Assembly (NCBI RefSeq): GCF_014638995.1
Contig: NZ_BMFR01000003.1
Coordinates: 1 to 64,000 of the forward strand
Source: Virgibacillus oceani
GTDB taxonomy: Bacteria > Bacillota > Bacilli > Bacillales > Amphibacillaceae
Length of the DNA: 64,000 nt
Reading direction: 5' to 3'
The notes under the pieces were generated by a model. The model did not search any database and had not been told where the DNA came from. It worked only from the letters and a program-made list of their open reading frames with translations. This document shows positions 48,162-56,222 of the stretch, piece by piece. Positions within the stretch are counted from its first letter, which is position 1, and each line of letters starts with the position of its first letter. A program made the translations under genes and the position numbers.

Positions 48162-48719
48162 TTAAACTTCCATAATTTCTTTTTCTTTATTTTTCGCTAA
48201 CTTATCAATATCAGCAATGTGATTGTCTGTTTCCTTTTGGACGTCATCCTGCAAGTTGCGCAGTTCGTCTTCTGTTAAATCACCATTCTTTTCAGCCTTT
48301 TTCAATTGATCATTGCCATCACGGCGAATATTTCTTACCTGAACTCGGGCTTCTTCAGAATATTTACCGACTACTTTAACTAATTCTTTGCGTCGTTCTT
48401 CTGTGAGTGCTGGAATATTTATACGAATAACTTGCCCGTCATTAGATGGTGAAAGTCCTAAATCAGCTTTTTGAATTGCTTTTTCAACATCACCTACTGC
48501 CGATTTATCAAAAGGTGAAATAACTAGAAGTCTTGCCTCAGGTGCAGAAATTGTGGCCAGCTGATTTAGCGGTGTAGATGCACCATAGTAGTCAACATAA
48601 ATACTATCAAGCAATGAAGGATTTGCGCGTCCAGCCCGAACGGTAGCCAAACTCTTGGAAAAAGCTTGCACAGCCTGTTTCATTTTATCACGTGTTTGAT
48701 TCATAATAGCTTCTGACAT
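48162..48719 (-). CDS. frr: Ribosome recycling factor
   Basis: 185 residues, standard RRF length. It splits post-termination ribosomes with EF-G. It has [13 protein letters not shown] near residue 26-38, the [16 protein letters not shown] segment, and [16 protein letters not shown]-type helices. The start ATG lies just after the pyrH stop, with GGGGGAAA as binding site. Confidence 0.97.
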   Translation of the reverse strand: MSEAIMNQTRDKMKQAVQAFSKSLATVRAGRANPSLLDSIYVDYYGASTPLNQLATISAPEARLLVISPFDKSAVGDVEKAIQKADLGLSPSNDGQVIRINIPALTEERRKELVKVVGKYSEEARVQVRNIRRDGNDQLKKAEKNGDLTEDELRNLQDDVQKETDNHIADIDKLAKNKEKEIMEV

Positions 48720-48721
48720 TA

Positions 48722-49444
48722 TTATTTCCCCCTTATTGTTGTTCCGATTGTTTCACCTTGAACAACCCTTTTAATATTTCCTTCTTCCGTTATCGAAAAT
48801 ACGATTAATGGGATATCATTATCCATGCATAATGAGGATGCGGTTGAATCCATTACCCCTAATCCTTCGTTCAGCATATCCATATAAGAAAGATTTTCAT
48901 ACTTTTGAGCTTCCTTATTTACCTTAGGGTCATCTGTATATACACCGTCAACATTATTCTTGGCCATTAAAATAACCTCTGCTTCAATTTCTGCAGCACG
49001 TAACGCGGCGGTTGTATCTGTTGAGAAATATGGATTCCCGGTACCTGCAGCGAAAATGACAACACGCTTTTTCTCTAAATGACGAATTGCTTTTCTCCTT
49101 ATGTAAGGCTCGGCTACTTGACGCATTTCAATTGAAGTTTGTACTCGTGTTGGGATTCCGATATTCTCTAAGCTGTCCTGGAGTGCTAGAGAATTCATTA
49201 TAGTTGCTAACATACCCATATAGTCTGCATTTGCACGATCCATACCCATTTCACTGCCAACCTTACCGCGCCAAATATTTCCTCCGCCAACAACAATGGC
49301 TACTTCTACACCTAATTCTGCTACTTCTTTAACTTGTGCTGCGATTGATTGGATAACCGTGGGTTCAATTCCATAGCCTTGTTTTCCACTTAGCGCTTCT
49401 CCACTTAATTTTAACACAATTCTACGGTAACGAGCTGTTGTCAT
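48722..49444 (-). CDS. pyrH: Uridylate kinase
   Basis: 240-residue UMP kinase of the amino-acid kinase fold, making UDP. It has [21 protein letters not shown], the [17 protein letters not shown] loop and [14 protein letters not shown]. Start: ATG 49444 with TGGAGGT just upstream; the upstream ATG at 49456 is part of that binding site. It is coupled to frr (2-base gap) and follows tsf. Confidence 0.96.
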   Translation of the reverse strand: MTTARYRRIVLKLSGEALSGKQGYGIEPTVIQSIAAQVKEVAELGVEVAIVVGGGNIWRGKVGSEMGMDRANADYMGMLATIMNSLALQDSLENIGIPTRVQTSIEMRQVAEPYIRRKAIRHLEKKRVVIFAAGTGNPYFSTDTTAALRAAEIEAEVILMAKNNVDGVYTDDPKVNKEAQKYENLSYMDMLNEGLGVMDSTASSLCMDNDIPLIVFSITEEGNIKRVVQGETIGTTIRGK

Positions 49445-49517
49445 AATAACCTCCATAGAAATTCATATTGTTTTTCTTGTAAGTATGCTATTTTCACTTA
49501 TACCATTAGTAGAGAAA

Positions 49518-49542
49518 TAGGGAACAACACATGTGTCCCCTA
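49518..49542 (-). terminator. Terminator-like hairpin between tsf and pyrH
   Basis: 9-bp stem TAGGGAACA (49518-49526) / TGTCCCCTA (49534-49542) with one G-U pair in minus-strand RNA, just after the tsf stop. The following run is only TTTC, so termination may be partial. Confidence 0.6.
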
Positions 49543-49554
49543 ATTCAGCTTGTA

Positions 49555-50439
49555 CTATTTTTTAATTTGACTCATAACTTCTTCAGCAAAGTTTTCTTCA
49601 CGTTTTTCCATTCCTTCGCCAACTTCATAACGAACGAACGTTTTAACAGCTGCACCTTTATCAGCTACATATTTTTTCACTTTTTGGTCTGGATCTTTAA
49701 CAAAGTTCTGTTCTAATAGACAAATCTCTTCGAAAAATTTACCAAGACGCCCCTCAACCATTTTTGCAACGATTTTTTCAGGCTTACCTTCATTTAATGC
49801 TTGCGTTGTTAATACTTCACGCTCACGATTCACTTCATCTTCAGCTACTTCATCACGTGATACATAACGAGGGTTAACTGCTGCAGCATGCATTGCAATA
49901 TCCTTTGCAGCTTCTTCATCAGTAGTACCTTCAAGCAATGTTAGCACACCGATTCTTCCACCCATATGAAGGTATGCACCAAAAGAATCATTATCTGTTT
50001 TAGATAATACCGCAAAACGGCGAAGTGAAATTTTTTCACCGATTTTTGCAACGACAGAATTGATGTACGACTCAACTGTATCACCATCTCCATGAAGCTT
50101 TTGCTGCAGCATTTCTTCAACAGTTGCAGGTTTCAGATTAACAATATGCTTTCCTAATTCAGACAGTAATTGTTTAAATGTATCATTTTTTGTAACAAAA
50201 TCAGTCTCACAGTTTACTTCTAAAAGTGCAGCTGTGTTACCTGCAACTTCAATGTAAGTAGAACCTTCTGCCGCAATACGGTCTGCTTTTTTCGCAGCTT
50301 TTGCCATTCCTTTTTCACGTAAAAAATCAATTGCTTTATCTAAGTCACCATCAGTTTCTTGGAGTGCTTTTTTGCAGTCCATCATGCCGGCACCTGTTTT
50401 CTCACGAAGTTCTTTTACCATTTTAGCTGTAATTGCCAT
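49555..50439 (-). CDS. tsf: Elongation factor Ts
   Basis: 294-residue nucleotide exchange factor for EF-Tu. The N-terminal UBA-like domain has [19 protein letters not shown], followed by the core with [14 protein letters not shown] and [15 protein letters not shown]. It follows rpsB after a terminator-like hairpin, the usual rpsB-tsf pairing. The ATG has a GGAGGAT binding site. Confidence 0.97.
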   Translation of the reverse strand: MAITAKMVKELREKTGAGMMDCKKALQETDGDLDKAIDFLREKGMAKAAKKADRIAAEGSTYIEVAGNTAALLEVNCETDFVTKNDTFKQLLSELGKHIVNLKPATVEEMLQQKLHGDGDTVESYINSVVAKIGEKISLRRFAVLSKTDNDSFGAYLHMGGRIGVLTLLEGTTDEEAAKDIAMHAAAVNPRYVSRDEVAEDEVNREREVLTTQALNEGKPEKIVAKMVEGRLGKFFEEICLLEQNFVKDPDQKVKKYVADKGAAVKTFVRYEVGEGMEKREENFAEEVMSQIKK

Positions 50440-50488
50440 TGTACATCCTCCTTAATAATAGTCATGTATTCATTTGTCTCTTAAAAAA

Positions 50489-50519
50489 AGGTGATAAAAG
50501 GCTTATCCCCTTATCACCT
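50489..50519 (-). terminator. Hairpin terminator between rpsB and tsf
   Basis: 9-bp stem AGGTGATAA (50489-50497) / TTATCACCT (50511-50519) followed by a 7-T run on the minus strand. Since tsf lies downstream with no strong promoter seen, it probably works as a partial terminator setting the S2:EF-Ts ratio; that role is inferred. Confidence 0.82.
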
Positions 50520-50534
50520 GACCTTTTTTAAAAC

Positions 50535-51284
50535 TTATGCTTGTGTTTCTGCTTCTTCAGCAACTTCTTCTTTCGTTTCTGCTTCAACTTCATCGGTTTC
50601 TTCACCTTGTTTTACTTCTAAAATAGCATCTGCCATTTTTGAAGTAAGAAGTTTAACAGCACGAATAGCATCATCGTTTGCCGGGATAACGTAATCAATT
50701 TCATCTGGGTCACAGTTAGTATCAACAATACCAATAATTGGTATGTTTAATTTATGTGCCTCAGCAATAGCAATGCGCTCCTTACGAGGATCAATTACAA
50801 ACAATGCATCCGGAAGTTTGTTCATTTCTTTGATTCCGCCTAAGAATTTCACTAGACGGTCTTTTTCTTTTAGCAATCCAACTACTTCTTTTTTAGGAAG
50901 TACTTCAAATGTACCATCCTCTTCCATTCTTTCAATGTCTTTAAGACGATTGATACGTTTACGAATTGTTTGGAAGTTTGTTAAAGTTCCGCCAAGCCAG
51001 CGTTGGTTTACATAGTACATGCCAGAGCGTGTTGCTTCATCACGTACTGAATCCTGTGCTTGTTTTTTAGTACCTACGAAAAGAATTGTGCCTCCATCGG
51101 CTGCAATATCTCTTACATATTTGTATGCTTCATCAACCTTCTTAACGGTTTTTTGCAGGTCAATGATATAAATACCGTTGCGCTCTGTGAAGATGTATTT
51201 CTTCATCTTAGGGTTCCAACGGCGTGTCTGATGTCCAAAATGTACACCAGCTTCTAGTAATTGCTTCATAGAAATTACTGACAT
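50535..51284 (-). CDS. rpsB: 30S ribosomal protein S2
   Basis: 249 residues. S2 binds at the head-body junction of the 30S subunit. It has [20 protein letters not shown], the [17 protein letters not shown] strand, and [15 protein letters not shown], then an acidic Glu-rich C-terminal tail. It is preceded by a strong AGGAGGAG binding site and a structured leader of about 170 bases with its own promoter. Confidence 0.97.
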   Translation of the reverse strand: MSVISMKQLLEAGVHFGHQTRRWNPKMKKYIFTERNGIYIIDLQKTVKKVDEAYKYVRDIAADGGTILFVGTKKQAQDSVRDEATRSGMYYVNQRWLGGTLTNFQTIRKRINRLKDIERMEEDGTFEVLPKKEVVGLLKEKDRLVKFLGGIKEMNKLPDALFVIDPRKERIAIAEAHKLNIPIIGIVDTNCDPDEIDYVIPANDDAIRAVKLLTSKMADAILEVKQGEETDEVEAETKEEVAEEAETQA

Positions 51285-51315
51285 AGTAAAACTCCTCCTG
51301 TTTGGTTTTTTCCTC

Positions 51316-51412
51316 CGCCTGGGTCATCTTCGTAAAAAGACCGTATCAAAAGAGTCAAGTAATTTGTTACCCTAGTCTTCTATTCGGCACCGATTGTACG
51401 AATCAGCAGGCG
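51316..51412 (-). promoter_or_regulatory. Structured leader of rpsB (possible S2 autoregulatory element)
   Basis: A closing helix CGCCTG (complement of 51407-51412) with CAGGCG (complement of 51316-51321) encloses about 85 bases that contain a further ATTCG/CGAAT helix with an internal loop. The closing helix ends just before the ribosome binding site, a layout typical of leaders that control translation. No named Firmicute S2 leader was matched. Confidence 0.4.
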
Positions 51413-51463
51413 TGTGTGATTAAACTCGCTCAAATTATGAACATAGTATTTACACCAAAAATA

Positions 51464-51492
51464 AATATATCATATGGTTTATCTTCAATCAA
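51464..51492 (-). promoter_or_regulatory. Sigma-A-like promoter of rpsB
   Basis: TTGATT (51487-51492), exact 17-base spacer, TATATT (51464-51469) on the minus strand, immediately after the swrB stop. It would let rpsB be expressed independently of the flagellar operon and gives a leader of about 170 bases. Confidence 0.6.
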
Positions 51493-51495
51493 GCT

Positions 51496-51954
51496 TTATT
51501 CGTTGTTTTTATTATGTAATTTTATAACAAGCTCCGTTTCCGTTTTACCGCAGCCTAATTTTTTCGCTATCTGTTCATCGGATATGCCTTGTGCATGCAG
51601 TTGTAATATTTTCGCTTGTAACGACATTTCAGTTGTGTCATCCGCCGCTATTTCTGGAACAAGATAGTTTTCATTTTTCTCATCTGTGTTCATATACCTA
51701 TTTTCCTTCACTGTTGCAGCTTGTTCTGACATTTTAGAAGTTCGATTCTTATCCTGCAGGCTATTGTTGATTACACTTTCCTGAAGTATTCTATTTTCTT
51801 CTTTTATTTCTTGTAAATAGGTTTCTAAAAGTTCTATCACATTTTCTGAATGGTTATGCTGCTTTAATTGACTTAATTGCTTTAGCAGGAGTGCAATAGC
51901 GACAAACGCAATAATATGCAATAAGAAGCTAATAGTAAATAAAAATGCTGTCAT
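51496..51954 (-). CDS. swrB: SwrB/YlxL-like protein
   Basis: 152 residues with an N-terminal membrane helix (about 4-26, FTISFLLHIIAFVAIALLL), a coiled-coil/low-complexity middle, and a C-terminal HTH-like segment ILQLHAQGISDEQIAKKLGCGKTETELVIKL (quoted in part: GISDEQIAKKLGCGKTE). This matches the plan of SwrB, which in B. subtilis promotes flagellar type III export and swarming. It is last in the fla/che operon, directly before the rpsB promoter. The symbol is based on position and architecture. Confidence 0.8.
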   Translation of the reverse strand: MTAFLFTISFLLHIIAFVAIALLLKQLSQLKQHNHSENVIELLETYLQEIKEENRILQESVINNSLQDKNRTSKMSEQAATVKENRYMNTDEKNENYLVPEIAADDTTEMSLQAKILQLHAQGISDEQIAKKLGCGKTETELVIKLHNKNNE

Positions 51955-51964
51955 ATAATCCCTT

Positions 51965-52267
51965 CTATCCGCTAAAATCTATTTTATTGCCTAAATAAGG
52001 GTGTTCTATCATCTGCTCTTCCTGTTCACTTTTCTGTTGATTATCTCTTTGGGGATGATCTGAGTTGCCACGTTCACGCCTGTTGTTTACGTCATTAATC
52101 TGTTCAAACTCATTTACACGTTTGCGCTTTTGTTCTTCCTGTTTTAATTGACTCTCCGCAATCGACTCTTGTATATGTTGACCATGCTTCAACATCTGTT
52201 CTTGAAGTTTTCCTGCATCTTGCGTTCGCGGAAGTGCAACTTGCATCTCGATTGACTTCCAGCTCAT
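51965..52267 (-). CDS. Small hydrophilic protein of unknown function
   Basis: 100 residues, soluble, strongly helical and rich in Gln, Glu, Lys and Arg. The N terminus (MSWKSIEMQVALPRTQDAGK) is the most ordered part, followed by a charged coiled-coil-like stretch and an acidic C terminus. No known domain is recognised. Start: ATG 52267 with GGAAGTG upstream. It lies between the DUF342 gene and swrB with gaps of about 10-30 bases, so it is co-transcribed with flagellar and chemotaxis genes and may serve motility; that is inference only. Confidence 0.75.
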   Translation of the reverse strand: MSWKSIEMQVALPRTQDAGKLQEQMLKHGQHIQESIAESQLKQEEQKRKRVNEFEQINDVNNRRERGNSDHPQRDNQQKSEQEEQMIEHPYLGNKIDFSG

Positions 52268-52297
52268 CAAGATCACTTCCTTCAGCATTATTGAAAT

Positions 52298-53665
52298 CTA
52301 AAGTGTCTGGATAGTAATTTCATTTTGTACCAAATTCATTTGAACTGATTTATACATCGTATCGATCCTTCGTTTATATTTTCCAAATGCAACCATAACA
52401 TTAGGATATAGATGGCCATTGGCAATTAATTTTGCTTTCTGCTCGCTTCCTAAATGTGAATTAAGCTGTTCTAGCAATCCTTCAATATTAGCTAATTGGT
52501 CAGCTGTTTTTTTGTAAGAATTCCGTTGTCTCAGTAATGTTATTCGTAATTTAGAGTCGGCCTGTTCCGATTCCGCTTCTAATTTTTTACCGATTACGGC
52601 TAGTTTCGCTAAGGTATCCTCTAGTTCCTTTTTTTCAGCTGTTAATCGTTTTTCTTTTTTATCAATTATTTTATTAACTCCAAATACGATTTCAGTTTGT
52701 GTACTCATACGATTCCCTATATCCTTTGCTTCAATTGAAACTCCAGCGGAAAGAACCCCGCCGATAATATTCCCTTTTTGACAGTACACATTATTCTTTG
52801 CTGTGCATTCACTATGCAAAATTGAGCTTTCTACAAATAAGTCATTTCCAGCATAGACAGAGCCTTGATTGATATTACCAATATGAATATTGTCTCCAGC
52901 TTTTATATATCCTTTTTGCATACCTGCCAAACCTTCAGAAATAAATATCGAACCTCCAGCAATAATTGTTGCTGCTTCGACCATGCCGAATACTTTAACG
53001 TCCCCTTCTGCCTTTACCGTATAGCCTGTTGGAACATCACCATGAATGATGATAGACCCGACGAAATCCAAATTTCCATTCTTCATGGAAAGACTTTCAT
53101 TTACTTCGAACACCTTATGAATCTCTATGAACCTCTCATTTACACTAACCTGACCTTCTGAGGCGGCATAGAAGGATTGTCCATCTTTATGGTATACAAC
53201 ATTTTTTCCCGCTTTTGTTTGTATTGGCTTACCCGGAAGCGCCTGTACGGTATTTCCGTAAACATCGGTGCCATTTTCCCCGGCACCAGGCATTGTGACA
53301 GTAGCTAGTTTTTGTCCCGTACGCACCGTTGGAATACGCATAACATCACGGAAATTCCAATCAGGTGTTTTCGGAATCTCGGGATTAAAATTTAATTCAT
53401 ATGTGATATATCCATCAATTCCGTGTTCCGCATGTATTCCTTGTGCCACGATTAACGGAAAATCACTTTTACTGTCAGCGGCAATAACTTGTTTTATCGA
53501 TTCCCGATCTATTCCAAACAAAATGTTATTTTCTTTTAAATATTGGATAATTGTTTGTTCATCAATGACCATATCCATTTCTTCGTACTGATCTGAACAA
53601 TGTATACTTACTGTCATATGATCGTGTGATGTCTGTATATAAAAGTAATCTTGTATACGACCCAA
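52298..53665 (-). CDS. DUF342 (FapA) family protein
   Basis: 455 residues with the FapA layout: a mixed N-terminal domain (about 1-170, ending with the GAGENGTDVYGNTV segment), a repetitive right-handed beta-helix-like core of short hydrophobic and glycine-containing turns (about 170-330, DVKVFGMVEAATIIAGGSIFI), and a C-terminal coiled coil (about 335-415). In some bacteria FapA-type proteins are tied to flagella or polar organisation. The TTG start follows GGAGGTTGAGGT. It sits between sigD and swrB, an insertion relative to B. subtilis. Confidence 0.8.
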   Translation of the reverse strand: MGRIQDYFYIQTSHDHMTVSIHCSDQYEEMDMVIDEQTIIQYLKENNILFGIDRESIKQVIAADSKSDFPLIVAQGIHAEHGIDGYITYELNFNPEIPKTPDWNFRDVMRIPTVRTGQKLATVTMPGAGENGTDVYGNTVQALPGKPIQTKAGKNVVYHKDGQSFYAASEGQVSVNERFIEIHKVFEVNESLSMKNGNLDFVGSIIIHGDVPTGYTVKAEGDVKVFGMVEAATIIAGGSIFISEGLAGMQKGYIKAGDNIHIGNINQGSVYAGNDLFVESSILHSECTAKNNVYCQKGNIIGGVLSAGVSIEAKDIGNRMSTQTEIVFGVNKIIDKKEKRLTAEKKELEDTLAKLAVIGKKLEAESEQADSKLRITLLRQRNSYKKTADQLANIEGLLEQLNSHLGSEQKAKLIANGHLYPNVMVAFGKYKRRIDTMYKSVQMNLVQNEITIQTL

Positions 53666-53697
53666 GTTACCTCAACCTCCACCATAAATACCATAAT

Positions 53698-54480
53698 TTA
53701 ACCTGTACTGTCTTTCATTTTTTTAAGCGTATTACGCAGCTTAAAAATAGCTTTTCTATGAATTTGTGAAATCCTGGACGTAGTTAATCCTAATACTTGT
53801 CCGATCTCGGTAAGTGTTAATTCTTTATGGTAAAACAAACTTATTACTAATTGCTCATTTTCTTTTAATGATTTAATTCCTTCCGTAAGCTCCTTGCTTA
53901 TTTCCAATTTCACCAAATGTTCATCAGGTAAAACAGAGGCATCATCTGGAATCGTGTAACCAATACCTTCCTTATGTTCGCCGGAGTTATCTTTTGGCTT
54001 TTCTTCAATTGATAATACATTGGCAAATAACGTATCCCTAATAAGCGTCTCGACTTCTTTAGCGGGTATATCTAATTTTTCTGCAATTTCTTCTGCACTC
54101 GGTGCTCGGTGGTTAAGCTGTTCAAGTTCCTGAGATGCCTGTTCAATCTTTTTAGTTTTTTCCCTAATCGAACGCGGCAGCCAATCCTCTTTTCGCAATC
54201 CGTCAATAATAGCACCGCGAATGCGGAAAGAAGCGTACGTATCAAATTTCAAGTCCCTGCTAGATTCAAATTTATTTAATGCGTCAAATAACCCCATTAA
54301 TCCAAAGCTTTTTAAATCGTCTTTATTCACATTACTTGGCAAATGGCTGGCAATTCTCTCTACATGAAAGCTTACCAGGTACATATAATTTTGAACTAGC
54401 TGATTAGCCGCTTCATTATCTCTTGTTTGAAGCCAATTATCCCATAATTTTTGTTCAAGAGGAGACTTTTTAGTTGTCAT
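53698..54480 (-). CDS. sigD: RNA polymerase sigma-D factor (flagellar, FliA/WhiG family)
   Basis: 260-residue alternative sigma factor for late flagellar, chemotaxis and autolysin genes. Region 2 contains FGLMGLFDALNKFESSRDLKFDTYASFRIRGAI (quoted in part: FDTYASFRIRGAIIDGLR), region 3 follows, and region 4 has LTLTEIGQVLGLTTSRISQIHRKA (quoted in part: EIGQVLGLTTSRISQIHRKA). Encoded near the end of the fla/che operon, as in B. subtilis, where distance from the promoter limits SigD. About 115 bases after cheD. Confidence 0.95.
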   Translation of the reverse strand: MTTKKSPLEQKLWDNWLQTRDNEAANQLVQNYMYLVSFHVERIASHLPSNVNKDDLKSFGLMGLFDALNKFESSRDLKFDTYASFRIRGAIIDGLRKEDWLPRSIREKTKKIEQASQELEQLNHRAPSAEEIAEKLDIPAKEVETLIRDTLFANVLSIEEKPKDNSGEHKEGIGYTIPDDASVLPDEHLVKLEISKELTEGIKSLKENEQLVISLFYHKELTLTEIGQVLGLTTSRISQIHRKAIFKLRNTLKKMKDSTG

Positions 54481-54596
54481 TTAATTTTTACTCCTCCTTT
54501 TTAAAATTGTATGTTCAAAAAGCCGCCGAATAATTAAGTCGGGAATAGAAATTTAAAATATACATTTAGTGACTTTTTGAGCTTTCTGCAAAAGTA

Positions 54597-55091
54597 TTAA
54601 ATAACTGCTTCTCCCTTATTAACCGTCCGTATTTTAAGTTTACCCGTATCAGGATCAAATTCAATCGTTCTTCCACAGCTTCCGCCAACATCCAGCGATA
54701 CAATTGAAATTTGGTGTTCTGTTAACTTTTGTTGCACAGCCTCAACATTCCGGGGGCCGATTCGCATTGTATCTGACGACAAAAACTGAAACATCTGTGC
54801 ACCACCGGCTAATTTTGCCTTTAAAGCATGCTGTCTTGCTCCATTATCTAGTAATTGCTCTACCAAACGATCAATAGCTGTATCCGCATATTTGTAAGCA
54901 TTTATCTGTGTTTGTTTCGCAAAGGTTGAATTTGGCAGCATTATATGGGCAAGACCAGCTATTTTTTTTGGTAAATCATAAATGACTGCTCCTACACACG
55001 AACCAAGTCCAGAAGTGCGTATTGTATCAGGTGCAGTTACGATATTTAAATCTGCAATTCCTACTTTAATAACTGTATGTGTATCATTCAT
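54597..55091 (-). CDS. cheD: CheD, chemoreceptor glutamine deamidase
   Basis: 164-residue deamidase acting on receptor Gln residues and partner of CheC in adaptation. The catalytic Cys is in LGSCVGAVIYD (about residue 32), the His in GLAHIMLP, and the Thr in KYADTAID. The start overlaps the end of cheC by 8 bases. Confidence 0.94.
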   Translation of the reverse strand: MNDTHTVIKVGIADLNIVTAPDTIRTSGLGSCVGAVIYDLPKKIAGLAHIMLPNSTFAKQTQINAYKYADTAIDRLVEQLLDNGARQHALKAKLAGGAQMFQFLSSDTMRIGPRNVEAVQQKLTEHQISIVSLDVGGSCGRTIEFDPDTGKLKIRTVNKGEAVI

Positions 55092-55722
55092 GCTCGTTGA
55101 TTCCTAAATTTGAAAAAATTTTCGAAAATGATTCTGGATCAGGCAATAGTAGAAATTGACCGTGTATGCCACTACTATCTGATTGATCATTTATTTTTGT
55201 GTCTATCACAATAGCATAATCAGTTACATGTGATAACTCCAGAAGTCCAACTGTTAGAATCGCCCCAGCCATGTCAACACTTAACGAAGGGACAGATGGC
55301 TGCATATTGATCCCCGTAAAGTCAGACAATGCTGATAGATAGGATCCAGCGAGTATATTTCCAATCTCGTGCAGTGCAGAAATTGCAATATCATTTGGCG
55401 CTTTATCATCTAACAGCTTAAATTCCGTGTCATCCGTTATTTGCCTTACTAAGAATTCCGCTTCCTCTTTCGTTAGGATAAAATACACGGAACCGGGGGC
55501 TTCTCCCTGAATTCGTATGTATAGAGCAACAATTAGCTTATCCGGGCCGCCAATCATCTCCATAACTTCATCAAAAGCAACAACATTAACTGAAGGAACC
55601 TGCATATCTATTTTCTTATTTATCAATTTTGACATGGAAGTGGCTGCATTACCGGAACCAATATTACCTATCTCGCGTAATACATCCATTTGCACAATAG
55701 AAAAACCGGCGTTGAAATCCAT
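55084..55722 (-). CDS. cheC: CheC, CheY-P phosphatase
   Basis: 212-residue CheC/CheX/FliY-fold phosphatase. It has two pseudo-symmetric active-site helices, LREIGNIGSGNAATSM near the N terminus and LHEIGNILAGSYLSAL near the middle, each with the Glu-x3-Asn pattern. It binds CheD in B. subtilis adaptation. It lies 9 bases after cheW. Confidence 0.94.
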   Translation of the reverse strand: MDFNAGFSIVQMDVLREIGNIGSGNAATSMSKLINKKIDMQVPSVNVVAFDEVMEMIGGPDKLIVALYIRIQGEAPGSVYFILTKEEAEFLVRQITDDTEFKLLDDKAPNDIAISALHEIGNILAGSYLSALSDFTGINMQPSVPSLSVDMAGAILTVGLLELSHVTDYAIVIDTKINDQSDSSGIHGQFLLLPDPESFSKIFSNLGINEHE

Positions 55723-55731
55723 TGTTACAAT

Positions 55732-56202
55732 CTATCCTTCCACCGATTTCAACTCGTTAATTTCTTCATTAGACAATACTCTTTGTAAATTAAGCAAAAT
55801 TAATAGTCTGCTATCAAGCTTAGCGACCCCTTCTATATAATCTACATCAACGGTGCCGACTACCTCTGGAGCTGGTTCAATTGCACTTTCCGGTATATCA
55901 ATAACATCATTTGCTGCATCAACAATTAAACCAACTTCCATCTCATCCATATAGACAATGATAATACGTGTCGAATCACTAAATTCGGTTTCCTCCATTC
56001 CAAATCGTACTCGTAAATCGATGACTGGAGTAACTACTCCACGCATATTAATAACACCTTTTACAAAATTTGCAGTTTGCGGGACTCGAGTAATAGGCAC
56101 AATCCTCTCGATTGATCCAACTTGTTGAACTGAAACCGCATACTCTTCATCCTTTAATTGAAATACAATTACCTTTTTATCGATTAATGTCTCGTTTGCC
56201 AT
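55732..56202 (-). CDS. cheW: CheW, chemotaxis coupling protein
   Basis: 156-residue SH3-like adaptor linking receptors to CheA. It has VFQLKDEEYAVSVQQVGSIE, the MRGVVTPVIDLRVRFG strand and EGVAKLDSRLLILLNL. It lies 20 bases after cheA. Confidence 0.94.
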   Translation of the reverse strand: MANETLIDKKVIVFQLKDEEYAVSVQQVGSIERIVPITRVPQTANFVKGVINMRGVVTPVIDLRVRFGMEETEFSDSTRIIIVYMDEMEVGLIVDAANDVIDIPESAIEPAPEVVGTVDVDYIEGVAKLDSRLLILLNLQRVLSNEEINELKSVEG

Positions 56203-56222
56203 TATTGTTTTCCCCCTGCTTT

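Noticed and set aside
54481-54596. TCAAAAAG/CTTTTTGA pairing between cheD and sigD as a terminator
   Set aside because: The arms are AT-rich, only 8 bp and separated by about 60 bases, so a stable hairpin is unlikely.
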